45,291 nucleotides of DNA from Akkermansiaceae bacterium UBA2367 (GCA_002344525.1 DDTJ01000002.1:30918-76208); one strand, 5' to 3'; numbered from the stretch's first letter, positions 23,779 to 32,668 are shown. A program made the numbers and translations. Notes: generated by a model from the letters alone, not told the origin.

Positions 23779-26004
23779 ATGAGATACCCGAACGGCCTTT
23801 CTGAAAGACCGTCCGCGAGACCGCTCGCGCGTGCCGCCTTGCCCGCGCTGATCGGCTTCCTCGCCTTGTGTCCGGCCCGTTCCCAGGAGGCGTCCAAGCC
23901 CGACGACATCTGGTATCGCGGCTACATCCTCGTCCAATCGGCCCTGTCGCTCAAGGCCGAGGGCAAATACCTCGAAGCCTTCAACAAGCTCTCCGAGGCC
24001 CAGCCCTTCTACGACCATCTCGCCCAGCAGTTCCCCGACTACCAGCCCGAGATCGTCCGCCACGGCCGTCTTCGCAACGCCGAATTGCGCGAGGAGTTGA
24101 AGACGGCGATGCACGCCCCGCGCCCCCAACCCGCGCCCGCCGTCCCCAATCATCCACCCACGCCCGTCGGCACTCCTCCCCCCGTTGGCGCCCCTCCCGG
24201 CAGCGTCATGGAGATCGAAGGCGACGGCGAATTCGCCCTCCCGAGCTGGAACGAAGGGGCCAGCCAAGCCCTCCCCCGCGTCGCCGCCGTTCCGGGGATG
24301 CCCCGCGTCGAGACCCGCGGCGGCAGCACCGTGGGCCATATCGTCAACTCGCTGAGTGACGACCTTTCCCGCAAGGACGCCCACATCGACTGGCTCAATG
24401 GCGAAAACCAGAGGCTGAAACGCGACCTGCAGCAGCGCGATCAGCTCCTCAAGCAGATCCACTCCGAACTCGCCGAAGCCCAAGCCGAGCGCGAGGAGCT
24501 GCTGCGCCGCAAAGCCGCCGAAGAAGCCGCCGGCGGTGCCGATTCCCAGCAGAAAATCGCGCAGCTCACCGAACTGCTCCACGACTCCACCGAGTTGCTC
24601 CGCGAGGCCAACGAACGCAACGAGCGGCTCGTCGCGGCGATGGGGCAGTCGCAGGAGGAGATGGCGAAGGTGCGGGCGCGCATGGTCGAGCTGGAGCGCG
24701 AGCGGGACAACCTCGCCGAAGTCGTCCGCGGCCAAGGCAACGGCGGCAAAGCCCTCAAGGAGCTGATGGACCGCAACCGTGCTCTCTCCGAGCAGCTCGA
24801 CCGCGCCGAGCAGCTCGCCGAGAGCCTCTCCGAATTGAACAAGGAGAAGGACGAGGACATCGCCCTGCTCAAGAGCGAACTCACCCGCATCCAGCTTGAG
24901 CGCGACCAGCTCCTCGCCGAGAACGCCCGCCACCAGCAGAGCATCGAGGGCTTGCAGCGGCAGCTTGAGAAGCTCGCCGACGGTCTCAGCGACGAGGACA
25001 AGCAAGCCCTCGCCAGCGCCACCCCCGTCGAGCGGCAGGAGAACGAAATGCTCCGCTCCATCGTCCTGAAGCAGCTCCGCCGCCACGCGCAGATCAAACA
25101 AGCCAAGGAGCTACTCCTCAAGCAGCTCGACCGCGTCGGGGCGCGCTCCGAAGTCCTCCTCAGCCTCGTCGAGGACATGGCCCGCGGCTCGCAGTTCAGC
25201 GCGGAGGAGCAGAAGGCCCTCTTCAAGACGCCCCAGTTCGAGGAGATCCTCGTCGCGGCGGGAGTGATCGCAACGAACGCCGCCGACTCCACAGAGGAAG
25301 GCGAGTCCGCCCCTCCCGGCGGGGAGGCGACGATGAGCGCGACCCTCGTCGCCGCAGGGAACTCCCCCGGCCCCCCGCCCTCCCTTGACGGATACGTCGA
25401 AAAGCAGAAGCTCACCGTCGAACTCGCCCAGATCGACAAGGCCGCCCGCCTCGACTTCAGCGAAGGCCGCTACGCCGAGGCCGAGACTGGATTCCTCGAA
25501 TACCTCCGCTACCTCCCGCAGAGCGTGCCCTGCCTCTGCAACCTCGGGGTTCTCAAGACCGCGATGAAGAACTACTCCGAGGCGGAATACTATCTGGAGA
25601 AAGCCCTCGCCGTCGACGGGAAGTCCGGTCTCGCGAACTATCTCCTCGGTCGCGTCTACTTCCTCCAGAATAAGCTCGACGATGCCCTCGGGAAGCTTGA
25701 GGCCGGCCTCACCCACGACCCGCAGAACGCCAAGGCCCACAACTGCGTCGGCGTCATCTCGACTCGGAAAGGCTGGGTCGCCCGCGCCGAGCGCGCCTTC
25801 GTCAACGCCGTCTCCATCGACCCCGAATACGGCGACGCCCATTTCAACCTCGCCGTGCTCCACGCCACCAAGGAGCAGCCCGATCCGCAGGAGACTTGGA
25901 AGCACTACCAGCGCGCCCTCCACCTCGGCGTCCCCCGCGACGCGACCATCGAAGGCTTCCTCCAAGAGGCCGAGGAAGCGGGAGTGGCTGTGGGGATGCG
26001 GTGA
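23779..26004 (+). CDS. Exported coiled-coil and TPR protein
   Basis: A 741-residue protein with an N-terminal signal peptide (ALPALIGFLALCPARSQ). Domains in order: a helical repeat-like segment (about 40-110), a Pro-rich linker (about 113-150), a long coiled coil (about 190-420, heptads rich in Glu, Arg, Leu and Gln), a helical region, and at least four tetratricopeptide repeats at the C-terminus (about 570-715; for example LGVLKTAMKNYSEAEYYLEKAL). No enzymatic motif is seen. It is probably a periplasmic or envelope scaffold. The start at 23779 places the signal peptide at the N-terminus; the open frame upstream covers the AT-rich repeat. It is downstream of the cyclase gene in the same direction. 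Confidence 0.82.
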   Translation: MRYPNGLSERPSARPLARAALPALIGFLALCPARSQEASKPDDIWYRGYILVQSALSLKAEGKYLEAFNKLSEAQPFYDHLAQQFPDYQPEIVRHGRLRNAELREELKTAMHAPRPQPAPAVPNHPPTPVGTPPPVGAPPGSVMEIEGDGEFALPSWNEGASQALPRVAAVPGMPRVETRGGSTVGHIVNSLSDDLSRKDAHIDWLNGENQRLKRDLQQRDQLLKQIHSELAEAQAEREELLRRKAAEEAAGGADSQQKIAQLTELLHDSTELLREANERNERLVAAMGQSQEEMAKVRARMVELERERDNLAEVVRGQGNGGKALKELMDRNRALSEQLDRAEQLAESLSELNKEKDEDIALLKSELTRIQLERDQLLAENARHQQSIEGLQRQLEKLADGLSDEDKQALASATPVERQENEMLRSIVLKQLRRHAQIKQAKELLLKQLDRVGARSEVLLSLVEDMARGSQFSAEEQKALFKTPQFEEILVAAGVIATNAADSTEEGESAPPGGEATMSATLVAAGNSPGPPPSLDGYVEKQKLTVELAQIDKAARLDFSEGRYAEAETGFLEYLRYLPQSVPCLCNLGVLKTAMKNYSEAEYYLEKALAVDGKSGLANYLLGRVYFLQNKLDDALGKLEAGLTHDPQNAKAHNCVGVISTRKGWVARAERAFVNAVSIDPEYGDAHFNLAVLHATKEQPDPQETWKHYQRALHLGVPRDATIEGFLQEAEEAGVAVGMR

Positions 26005-26007
26005 GAC

Positions 26008-26094
26008 GAGAGGGGAGCGCGGATCCTGTCCGCACCCGGAGCCTATCCGCCGCTGTCACTGCCGATGCGGACAGGAGTGTCCGCGCTCCTCTCT
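26008..26094. repeat. REP-like hairpin between convergent genes
   Basis: The two arms pair as GGAGCGCGGA (26014-26023) with TCCGCGCTCC (26080-26089) and CCTGTCCGCA (26025-26034) with TGCGGACAGG (26066-26075); small bulges separate the two helices. It begins right after the TPR stop and precedes the ThuA-like stop, so it may also terminate both transcripts. It lacks a T run. Confidence 0.8.
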
Positions 26095-26111
26095 TCCCCC
26101 TGTCCCGTCGG

Positions 26112-27122
26112 CTATTCCCCGGTCGCCCCGATGGGGGAATCCCAGGCGGCCAAATCCTCCGGTTTGCCGAAGCGGGGATCGACGCCGTTGAGGTAGGTGG
26201 GATGGTAGGGGCCGACGAAACCAATCTCGGCGTCCGCAGCGATCTCGTCCTCCAAGCCCGCCGCCCAGAAGCACGCGTTGACCAGCGAACGCCGGTAGCC
26301 CTCGTTGAGGAGATCGTCGGAGGCGCCGTAGGTGCTGGTGAAGGTGCGTCCCGTGCGCCCGTCCGTTCCCCGGTAGATCTTGGTCCAGGCGCCGGGTGCC
26401 GCTTTCAGACCCTCGGCCATCGGGGAGTCTTCGCTCATGCCGTCGAGCGGTTGGGCCATCGCCAGGATCTCGCAATCCTCGCTCGGCTCGGTGTAGTATC
26501 CGCCGCAGGCGGCCCACATCGCCTTCACTCCGCGGAGGATGGGATGCTCCGCCGCCCCCGCGACCGGATCGAGCCGGGTGCTCTGCACGTTGTTCTCGCC
26601 GTGGTGGCCATGCCAGGTCTCGCCCAGCACTTGGCGTCCGAAGCCGCCTTGGTAGTCCGGCCCCGGATAGTTGTAGGAGTATTTGGCGAAGGCGGCGTCC
26701 TCGGGAATCTTGAAGGCGTGGGTGGAGGTGCGCAGGGCGACGATGGGGCCGGCCCGGTCCAGATAGTCCACGAAATGCCGCATCTGCTCCTCGGGCAGGT
26801 GCTGGAAGCGGGCGTAGAGGACCAGCAAATCCGCCGTCTTCAAGGCCTCCATTCCGGGAATGTTGGATTCGCCCGGCAGGATGCGCCCCGTCGCGGGATC
26901 CAATCCGAAGAGGACTGTGCATCGGAATCCGTGATGCTTGGCGAGGATGCGGGCGAGGGCGGGCACCGCCTCCTGCGAGCGGTAGTTGTGGTCGTTGGCG
27001 ACGAGGACGACATGCTTGCCCTTGCCGGGACCGCTCTCCCCTTCGTAGACGAGAGGGTCCGCCCAGACGGCGGCTTGTTGGAAGAAGCACAGGGCAAAGG
27101 CGAGAGCGAGGAGTCGTTTCAT
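26112..27122 (-). CDS. ThuA-like domain protein, exported (copy 1)
   Basis: A 336-residue protein with a signal peptide (LLALAFALCFFQQAAVWA). The ThuA-like glutamine-amidotransferase-type fold is seen in VVLVANDHNYRSQEAVPALARIL, LLVLYARFQHLPEEQ and VALRTSTHAF. It then continues with GETWHGHHG and RTFTSTYGAS. ThuA proteins belong to trehalose or 3-keto-sugar utilisation loci, but the reaction is unsettled. It has its own promoter and closes the minus-strand catabolic island. The paralogue at 39726-40814 shares the N-terminal GPGKGK(H/K) followed by the ...YRS(Q/E)EA... pattern but differs in its C-terminal half. Confidence 0.88.
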   Translation of the reverse strand: MKRLLALAFALCFFQQAAVWADPLVYEGESGPGKGKHVVLVANDHNYRSQEAVPALARILAKHHGFRCTVLFGLDPATGRILPGESNIPGMEALKTADLLVLYARFQHLPEEQMRHFVDYLDRAGPIVALRTSTHAFKIPEDAAFAKYSYNYPGPDYQGGFGRQVLGETWHGHHGENNVQSTRLDPVAGAAEHPILRGVKAMWAACGGYYTEPSEDCEILAMAQPLDGMSEDSPMAEGLKAAPGAWTKIYRGTDGRTGRTFTSTYGASDDLLNEGYRRSLVNACFWAAGLEDEIAADAEIGFVGPYHPTYLNGVDPRFGKPEDLAAWDSPIGATGE

Positions 27123-27136
27123 GGCGTCGGGGAAGA

Positions 27137-27165
27137 AGGGTAGGAAAAGGAGCGGGAGCCGTCAA
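27137..27165 (-). promoter_or_regulatory. Promoter of ThuA-like gene 1
   Basis: On the minus strand TTGACG (27160-27165), a 17-bp spacer and TACCCT (27137-27142), 14 bp before the ATG. This is one of the best promoter matches in the window, so the gene can be transcribed apart from the upstream genes. Confidence 0.65.
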
Positions 27166-27226
27166 TCCCACGTTCGGGTGACCTTCCCTCCGACCGGGAA
27201 TCCGTCGCCGCTACGGCGAAGCGGCA

Positions 27227-28372
27227 TCAGCCCAGCGATTCCAGCTCGACCCACCGCCTCTCCTCCCAGCTCCGCAGCCCCGCCTCGGCGAGCTGGACGC
27301 CCTTGGCCCCTTCCATGAGGTCGTAGGGGAAGGGCTCGTCGAGCGCAACGTGGCGGAGGAAGAGCTCCCACTGGATCTTGAAGGCGTTGTCGTAGACGGT
27401 CGCGTCCGGCACCTCCTGCCAGCCCGCGAAGAAGTCGATGGGCTGGGGAATGTCGGGATTCCACACCGGCTTCGGCGTCGTGCCGAGGGATTGCACCCAG
27501 CATTTGCGCAGGCCGACGACAGCGGAGCCGTGGGTGCCGTCCACGTTCATCGTGAAGAGGTCGTCGCGCCGCACCCGCACGTCCCACGAGCTGTTGAACT
27601 GGCAGACGATCCCGTTCTCCAGCTCGAAGGTGGCGTAGCAACTGTCGTCGGCGGTGCAGGCGTAGGGTTTGCCGCTCTCGTCGACGCGCTCGGGGATATG
27701 CGTCGCGCCGAGGCAGGAGACGCTCTTGATCGGGCCGAAGGTGTGATCCACGAGATAGCGCCAGTGGCAGAGCATGTCGACGATGATGCCGCCGCCCTCC
27801 TCCTTGCGGTAGTTCCAGCTCGGGCGCTGGATGGGCTGGTCGGCGTCGTGCCCGGTGAAGACCCAGTAGCCGAACTCGCCGCGCACCGAGAGGATGCGAC
27901 CGAAGAAGCCCTGCTGGATGAGGGTCTTCAGCTTGCGGATGCCGCTGAGCCAGAGCTTGTCCTGCACGACTCCGTTCTTCACCCCGGCCTCGCGGCAGAG
28001 CTTGGCGAGGCGTACGGCTTCGGCGGTCTCGACGGCGGTGGGTTTCTCGCAATAGATCGCCTTCCCGGCCGCGACCGCCTTCTCGACGAAGCGGGCGCGG
28101 TGCAGGGTGGAGCTGGCGTCGAAGAAGATCTGGTTGTGCGGGTCGGCAAGGGCGGCGTCGAGATCCGTGGTCCAGCGCTCGACGCCGTGCTTCGCGGCGA
28201 GCTCGCGGAGCTTGTGCTCATTGCGGCCCGTGAGGATGGGATCGACTTGGATAGTCTGTCCGGGCGCGACACGGATGCCGCCCTGCTCGCGAATCGCGAG
28301 GATGGAGCGGACGAGGTGTTGGTTCGTACCCATGCGTCCGGTGACGCCGTTGAGGATGATGCCGAGTTTCAT
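27227..28372 (-). CDS. Gfo/Idh/MocA family oxidoreductase (copy 1)
   Basis: A 381-residue NAD(P)-dependent dehydrogenase. The N-terminal Rossmann fold starts LGIILNGVTGRMG and continues with the family signature YCEKPTAV (Glu-Lys-Pro, catalytic Lys). The C-terminal alpha/beta domain has the insert GGGIIVDMLCHWRYLVDHTFG (residues about 190-210), with the conserved Asp and His that set up sugar oxidation. Family members oxidise sugar hydroxyls or keto-sugars; the substrate is unknown. It lacks a signal peptide, unlike copy 2, so it is cytosolic. It lies 108 bp after the small unknown gene and may share the upstream operon promoter. Confidence 0.92.
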   Translation of the reverse strand: MKLGIILNGVTGRMGTNQHLVRSILAIREQGGIRVAPGQTIQVDPILTGRNEHKLRELAAKHGVERWTTDLDAALADPHNQIFFDASSTLHRARFVEKAVAAGKAIYCEKPTAVETAEAVRLAKLCREAGVKNGVVQDKLWLSGIRKLKTLIQQGFFGRILSVRGEFGYWVFTGHDADQPIQRPSWNYRKEEGGGIIVDMLCHWRYLVDHTFGPIKSVSCLGATHIPERVDESGKPYACTADDSCYATFELENGIVCQFNSSWDVRVRRDDLFTMNVDGTHGSAVVGLRKCWVQSLGTTPKPVWNPDIPQPIDFFAGWQEVPDATVYDNAFKIQWELFLRHVALDEPFPYDLMEGAKGVQLAEAGLRSWEERRWVELESLG

Positions 28373-28384
28373 AGCGATGGAAGG

Positions 28385-28443
28385 AGTAAAAGGTGAAAGG
28401 TAAAAAGTGAAAGCTTGGATTGTCGCGGGGCTGGTGCCCCGCC
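28385..28443. repeat. Repeat fragment and hairpin
   Basis: AGTAAAAGGTGAAAGG and a related unit (28386-28415) are reverse-complement relatives of the motif at about 11078-11095. A 7-bp stem GCGGGGC/GCCCCGC with TGGT loop follows at 28426-28443. It may act as an attenuator or processing site between the small gene and the Gfo/Idh gene. Confidence 0.5.
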
Positions 28444-28480
28444 GATGGGGTGGTGGTTGGCTTCCGCACTCTTGTTAGGT

Positions 28481-28885
28481 TCAATCGCCCCAGCTTTCAT
28501 CAACAATAGCATGATCTTTGATGGTAAGATCGACGCTCATATCTCCCCAAGTCGCTCCACCTGACCACGAAACTGAAAACGTCCCGTCCTTGGCAAAATC
28601 CTCCACGTTCACTGAATAGGTTTCGCCATCATCCATCTTGGAATCGCTCCACTCGCTCAATCCCTTCTTCAACTTCGTCCTCAACATTGGCATCAGTGAC
28701 TCCAATGCCGATAAAATGGAATCGAGTTGCTCCCTCGTCGGCAAAACCAAGACAGGCTCAAACGAAATAAACTCCGTGCCGCGATATGTGAATTCCCACC
28801 ACTCATGATCACGATGGAATGTGAACTCGATACCCTCAAAAGTAAGCTTCGGGTTCGGCTTCGGTTTTTTTGAGAAGAAATTCAT
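28481..28885 (-). CDS. Small cytosolic protein of unknown function
   Basis: A 134-residue protein (from ATG 28885; a TTG at 28906 would add seven residues). No signal peptide or membrane segment is seen. It is rich in aromatic and acidic residues (HEWWEFTYRG, SVSWSGGATWGD) with a central helix (REQLDSILSALESLMPMLRTKL). The pattern recalls small immunity or accessory proteins, but I do not recognise a family. It starts 7 bp after the stop of the TIM-barrel gene, so it is translationally coupled to it. Codon and base use are markedly AT-richer than its neighbours, which suggests a late arrival in the operon. Confidence 0.75.
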   Translation of the reverse strand: MNFFSKKPKPNPKLTFEGIEFTFHRDHEWWEFTYRGTEFISFEPVLVLPTREQLDSILSALESLMPMLRTKLKKGLSEWSDSKMDDGETYSVNVEDFAKDGTFSVSWSGGATWGDMSVDLTIKDHAIVDESWGD

Positions 28886-28892
28886 CTTGTGA

Positions 28893-29714
28893 TTAACAAT
28901 GCTCAAAATAAGCCAGCTTGATCCGGGAAAGAAAATCGTCTTGGTCCGCAGCCCACCATCGATCCGAGAAAATCTCCACCTCGTGAAACCCGTCGAATCC
29001 GGCGGCTTCGATCAGGGTCCGCATCCCGTGCAAGTCGATGCAGCCTTCGCCCATGAGGCCGCGGTCGTTGAGGAGGTCGGTCGTGGGGGTGAGCCAGTCG
29101 CAGACGTGGAAGGCGAAGAGGCGCTTCTTCTCCCCGGCGATGGCGATCTGCTCGGCGAGGGCGGGGTCCCACCAGATGTGGTAGGCGTCGGCGGCGATGC
29201 CGACGAGGGGATGGTCGAGCTGCTCGCAGACGGCGTTGGCGGAGGCCATCGTGTTGATCGCGCTGCGGTCGTCGGCGTACATGGGATGGAGCGGCTCGAT
29301 CCCGAGGCGCACGTCGAGCTCCTCGGCGAGGGGGAGGATCGCGGCAATGCCGTCGGCGATCCGCTTTCGCGATTCCGCGAGCGGCTGTCCGGGCACTGCC
29401 CCGCAGACGAGGACGACGAGTGGAGCCCCGAGCGCGGCGGCTTCGCGGAGGGCCCGGCGGTTGTCCTCGATGGCCTCGGCGAGTCCCGTCGCGGTCTTCG
29501 CGGGAAAGAAACCGCCTCGGCAGAGCGAGACGATGGAGAGATTCCGGGCACGGAGGGCCTCGCCGACTTTTTCGATGTCGCGCCCTTCGAGGGCCTGACG
29601 CCAGACGGTGATCCCCGCGATCCCGGCCTCGGCGTATTTGTCCATCGCCACTTCGATGGGCCAAGGCTTGGTCGTGATGGTGTGGACGCAGAGGCGGGAG
29701 AGGTCAGGAGTCAT
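28893..29714 (-). CDS. Sugar phosphate isomerase/epimerase (TIM barrel)
   Basis: A 273-residue AP-endonuclease-2/xylose-isomerase-like barrel. Metal ligands are plausible in LGIEPLHP (Glu), AADAYHIWWD (Asp and His), FHVCDW (His) and EVEIFSDRWW (Glu). The family includes hydroxypyruvate isomerases, keto-sugar epimerases and lyases or hydratases that act on 3-keto-sugars. The exact reaction cannot be assigned. It sits 13 bp behind the DapA-like gene, so the two are in one operon. There is no export signal. Confidence 0.9.
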   Translation of the reverse strand: MTPDLSRLCVHTITTKPWPIEVAMDKYAEAGIAGITVWRQALEGRDIEKVGEALRARNLSIVSLCRGGFFPAKTATGLAEAIEDNRRALREAAALGAPLVVLVCGAVPGQPLAESRKRIADGIAAILPLAEELDVRLGIEPLHPMYADDRSAINTMASANAVCEQLDHPLVGIAADAYHIWWDPALAEQIAIAGEKKRLFAFHVCDWLTPTTDLLNDRGLMGEGCIDLHGMRTLIEAAGFDGFHEVEIFSDRWWAADQDDFLSRIKLAYFEHC

Positions 29715-29727
29715 GGGTCACGAGGTT

Positions 29728-30810
29728 TCAGGCCAGCTTGAAATTGGCGATGCCGAGCCGCTCGGCGATTCTCAGGGGACGGACGAGGGCTTCGCGCATC
29801 CGTTCGGCTTCGTCGTCGGGACGGCGGTCGGGGCAGTCGGGATGGATCTCGGAGGAGGCGATCAGACCGAGCAGCTTCAGGACGTGCGCGGTGCTGTGCT
29901 TGTAAGCGGCCGCGCTGCCCTGTGCGTCGAGGCGGAAGACGGCATCCTCGAGCGACTGGAAGGCTTCGAAGAGCTTGTAGGCCCGCGTGTCGAGGGGCGA
30001 TGTGCGCCAGAGTCGCTTCGCCTCGCAGATGAGGGGACAGGCGGAGACGCCCGCACCGATGAGGAGGGGCAGGCCCATCTTGATGGCCGATGCGATGCCG
30101 AAGTCGTCGCCGCTGTGGGGCGCGAAGTCGAGCTTTTGGTCGCGGCACATCGCGGCCCAGTAGAGAAAGTGCGGCTCGTCGAGGGTGGAGATTTTGCCTC
30201 CGACGAATTTCGGGTGCTTCGCCAGTTCGTGCAGGAGCCACGGCCCGTAGGGCGTCGCCCAAGGTACGAAGGCGGGTTCGAGGGCGTGGACGATGCCAGG
30301 CGCGGTGAGCATTTCCGCGATCTCGAAGTAGGCATCGCGCCGCTTCTCCGTCTCCAGTTCGTTGAGGAGGCGCGAGGTCATGATCATCACCTCGACCCGG
30401 TCGAAGCTCTGCGCGATGTCGAAATGGGGGCGATACCATTCGGCCTTGAAGGTGTCGCCCTGCGCCCCCGTCGCCGTCGTTCCGCAGATGATGGTCGGCT
30501 CAGGGAAGGCGGCGCGGAAGCGGCGGATGACTTCGGCGTAGAGGTCGAGGGAAAGATTGAAGATGTAGCCGGTATCGGCGTTGAGGACGAAGGCGATCTC
30601 GACTCCGGCGGCCTCGGCGCTGGCGAGCATCCAGCGGGCGCTGTTCTCGAAGCCCTCCCAGTCGGGCTTGCCGTCGCGGAAGGGCAGGAGGGTGGCGACG
30701 CAGAGGCGGGGGTTCGCCCCGTGATCGACGAGGGCTTCCTCGGGCGTGTGCGCCCAGACGGTCTCCTCCCAGGTCGTGGAGGGTTTCAGATCGGCGGGAT
30801 CGGTGATCAT
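29728..30810 (-). CDS. DapA-like aldolase (dihydrodipicolinate synthase family)
   Basis: A 360-residue class I aldolase. The Schiff-base Lys is probably that in KFVGGKISTLDE, and ATPYGPW may supply the upstream Tyr. The glycine-rich GTTATGAQGD corresponds to the substrate loop. It is longer than true DapA (about 290 residues) and has a distinct N-terminus and a C-terminal helical extension, so it probably cleaves a keto-acid sugar derivative rather than making lysine precursors. It is the first gene of the AraC-associated operon; its ATG at 30810 is only 11 bp from the shared 70-bp element. Confidence 0.85.
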   Translation of the reverse strand: MITDPADLKPSTTWEETVWAHTPEEALVDHGANPRLCVATLLPFRDGKPDWEGFENSARWMLASAEAAGVEIAFVLNADTGYIFNLSLDLYAEVIRRFRAAFPEPTIICGTTATGAQGDTFKAEWYRPHFDIAQSFDRVEVMIMTSRLLNELETEKRRDAYFEIAEMLTAPGIVHALEPAFVPWATPYGPWLLHELAKHPKFVGGKISTLDEPHFLYWAAMCRDQKLDFAPHSGDDFGIASAIKMGLPLLIGAGVSACPLICEAKRLWRTSPLDTRAYKLFEAFQSLEDAVFRLDAQGSAAAYKHSTAHVLKLLGLIASSEIHPDCPDRRPDDEAERMREALVRPLRIAERLGIANFKLA

Positions 30811-30820
30811 GGCGAATAGC

Positions 30821-30894
30821 CTAGCAAAAAACGGGTGATGCCGTGAGAACAAATTCGGCATGGTTAGCACGAAACCGATGTCGATTTCGTGATG
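30821..30894 (-). promoter_or_regulatory. Shared 70-bp regulatory element, copy A
   Basis: Ends at CTAGCAAA (30821) and TTTCGT (30890), reading on the plus strand. Invariant blocks across the three copies: CTAGCAAA, GGTG, GTGAG, ACA, TTAGCAC and CGATGTCGATTTCGT, all at fixed distances. On the minus strand TGCTAGGCT sits as an extended -10 box immediately before the DapA-like gene. No good -35 is present, as expected for an activator-dependent promoter. From 30895 to 31115 I see no gene or structure. Confidence 0.8.
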
Positions 30895-31115
30895 CCTCTC
30901 GGGCGGTGGTCCATCAGGGGAGGGGGCGCGACGGTCCTGCCGGAGACGACGGATCGGGGAGCGGCACCTGCTGCTGGAATTTTCCTTTTTCAGTCCTTGC
31001 GCCCGCTCGGAGCCACGGGCCGGGTCGGAGGGGGCCGTCATCCCGGCGGAAGGTTGAGGCTGACCTGTTGAAATCGGCCGATCCCCACGGTATCCCGGCA
31101 ACCGCGTTTGATTCA

Positions 31116-31136
31116 GGAAAGGAAACGCCTGTCATC
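31116..31136. repeat. Direct repeat flanking the AbiE pair, left
   Basis: GGAAAGGAAACGCCTGTCATC overlaps the abiEii stop codon; the partner lies at 32669-32690. Confidence 0.5.
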
Positions 31137-31977
31137 CGCCGTGCAAGCGGCGATGGAAACGCGCCACTTTCCCGAATTGCTCGCCGATGTTGCCGGAGAT
31201 CGCGCATTCCTCCGCCAGCTTGAGGAACACAGGTGCCCAAAAATCAGGAGGCGGCTCCAATTCATCGGGAACGGGATGGCTTTTCCTCCTATGGAACGTG
31301 TCCCGGATGTCCCGTTTCAGGCGGATTTCATCCATGCCGCCCGCGTCGATGAGAAGCACAAGGTCGATGAGGTCTTTCACGCGGGAATTTTCCCTTTCGC
31401 CTCGCGGCACCGTATAGGCATGGAGCTTCTGGGCGAAATGCTCTTCCCGCCGGATGGTCGGGAAACGCCCCGCTGGAATGCCCGCGAAGCCGAGCCAATC
31501 GCCACCCTCCGTCCACTCGAAAGGCTCCCGCTGGATGTCACCCGTTCCAATGTCCAGATGGAAGGCGGCGAAGCGTCTGCCGTCCAATTTCGCCTCCACG
31601 GGATAACGGGCTCCGCCGTAGGGCGCTCCTTCGAGTTCCATGATCGGCTCGCCGACGAGGAAGACGAAAAAATCCCCCGCGTCGCGGGCGGCCGCGGATT
31701 GCAGCTCCTCAAGCAGGGTGCCCTCATGCGGGAAACCGGAAACAAGGCCCAGATCCAAATCGCGGGTCGTCCGGGCGATGGCCAGTTTCAGCTCCAGCGC
31801 GTAGCCGCCTTTCAAATTCCACGGCGGGTGCTCTCCGGAAAACAAACGAACCAGCAAGCGGTCGAAAGCCACCTGTCTGCGCATCCGCTGGAGATCCGTG
31901 CCCTCCGTTTTGGATCGGTGGTTGAGCCGGTCTTCCAGAGCGCGGCGGAAAGCGGTGGCCGTGGGGTAGGTTTTCAT
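31132..31977 (-). CDS. abiEii: AbiEii-type nucleotidyltransferase toxin
   Basis: A 281-residue nucleotidyltransferase of the type IV toxin-antitoxin AbiE family. The core motif is LKGGYALELK followed by RTTRDLDLGL (G57, G58, D73, D75), the Gly-Gly and Asp-x-Asp pattern needed for NTP transfer. Later conserved residues occur in HLDIGTGD and in REEHFAQKLHAY and RVKDLIDL. AbiEii toxins cause growth arrest and phage abortive infection; related MenT toxins add nucleotides to tRNA. It lies 3 bp after the abiEi stop. AbiE genes here are unrelated to the catabolic genes around them. Confidence 0.9.
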   Translation of the reverse strand: MKTYPTATAFRRALEDRLNHRSKTEGTDLQRMRRQVAFDRLLVRLFSGEHPPWNLKGGYALELKLAIARTTRDLDLGLVSGFPHEGTLLEELQSAAARDAGDFFVFLVGEPIMELEGAPYGGARYPVEAKLDGRRFAAFHLDIGTGDIQREPFEWTEGGDWLGFAGIPAGRFPTIRREEHFAQKLHAYTVPRGERENSRVKDLIDLVLLIDAGGMDEIRLKRDIRDTFHRRKSHPVPDELEPPPDFWAPVFLKLAEECAISGNIGEQFGKVARFHRRLHGG

Positions 31978-31980
31978 GGT

Positions 31981-32592
31981 TCAGGCCTGCTCCAGCATTT
32001 CCTTCATGGCGGGGGTGAGATCGTCGCGATGCACGGCCCGCTTGAGTTCGGCCCGCGTGACGAGACCCCGCTTCAGACCGCTTTCCAAAGCATCCTCCAG
32101 CATTCCTCGATCAGTGTCGCCGGAGGAGGAGCAATCGAGGATCGCCCGCATCACCGTCGTCAGGGAAAAGCCGCGTTCGCGCTGGATTTCCCTCGGGGTC
32201 AGAAGCGCCTTGTGCAGGACCAGAACGGGAGGAATCGCGCTGTTGCGGCGGAATCCGGGAGGCACCGTCATGTGCAGCCGGGAAGGATTCGCATCCGAAA
32301 GATCGTGGAAGGAAAGCACCGTGGAGTGGGAATACACACCCTGCGGCCTTCCCCGGAGGTTGCGCGACCAGAGCGACCAGAGGACGAGGTGCGCGTTCTC
32401 CGTGACGGGATATTTCCGCAGCCGGTAGATGCCCCGGTGTTCGCGGAGCCAGTTTCCCGCCTTGACGTGGTAGCTGTGCGTGCTCCGCGCAAATCCCGCC
32501 TCCAGCGCCTGTGCCATCGTGAAATAGCCGTCCTGACTCTCCGCAATGGCGAAAAGGCGGTCGTGATCGCGGGATGGCGGGCTTGCACGCAT
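31981..32592 (-). CDS. abiEi: AbiEi-type antitoxin (transcriptional repressor domain)
   Basis: A 203-residue protein. An N-terminal winged helix-turn-helix (YFTMAQALEAGFARSTHSYHV) is followed by the AbiEi pattern LREHRGIYRLRKYP and HSTVLSFHDL. In the family the N-terminus autorepresses the operon and the C-terminal half neutralises the toxin. The ATG at 32592 is chosen because the promoter lies 14 bp upstream of it; the longer frame to 32682 starts before that promoter. It is cotranscribed with the toxin. Confidence 0.88.
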   Translation of the reverse strand: MRASPPSRDHDRLFAIAESQDGYFTMAQALEAGFARSTHSYHVKAGNWLREHRGIYRLRKYPVTENAHLVLWSLWSRNLRGRPQGVYSHSTVLSFHDLSDANPSRLHMTVPPGFRRNSAIPPVLVLHKALLTPREIQRERGFSLTTVMRAILDCSSSGDTDRGMLEDALESGLKRGLVTRAELKRAVHRDDLTPAMKEMLEQA

Positions 32593-32606
32593 GTTCAACA
32601 ATTTGG

Positions 32607-32635
32607 AATATACGTGACCGTTCCCGCCTCGGCAA
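32607..32635 (-). promoter_or_regulatory. Promoter of the AbiE operon
   Basis: On the minus strand TTGCCG (32630-32635), 17 bp, TATATT (32607-32612). This is the best -10 hexamer in the window. The leader would be very short (about 8 nt). Confidence 0.7.
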
Positions 32636-32668
32636 TGCTGTTTTCCGAGAATCAGCAGGAAACAGTCG

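Noticed and set aside
21745..25101. A 1118-codon open frame on the minus strand
   Set aside because: It is antisense to the cyclase and TPR genes, has low-complexity Glu/Gly/Arg composition and contains no domain.
30843..31131. Plus-strand open frames in the gap next to abiEii
   Set aside because: They have no motif, no start signal and read through operator copy A; there is no support for a gene.
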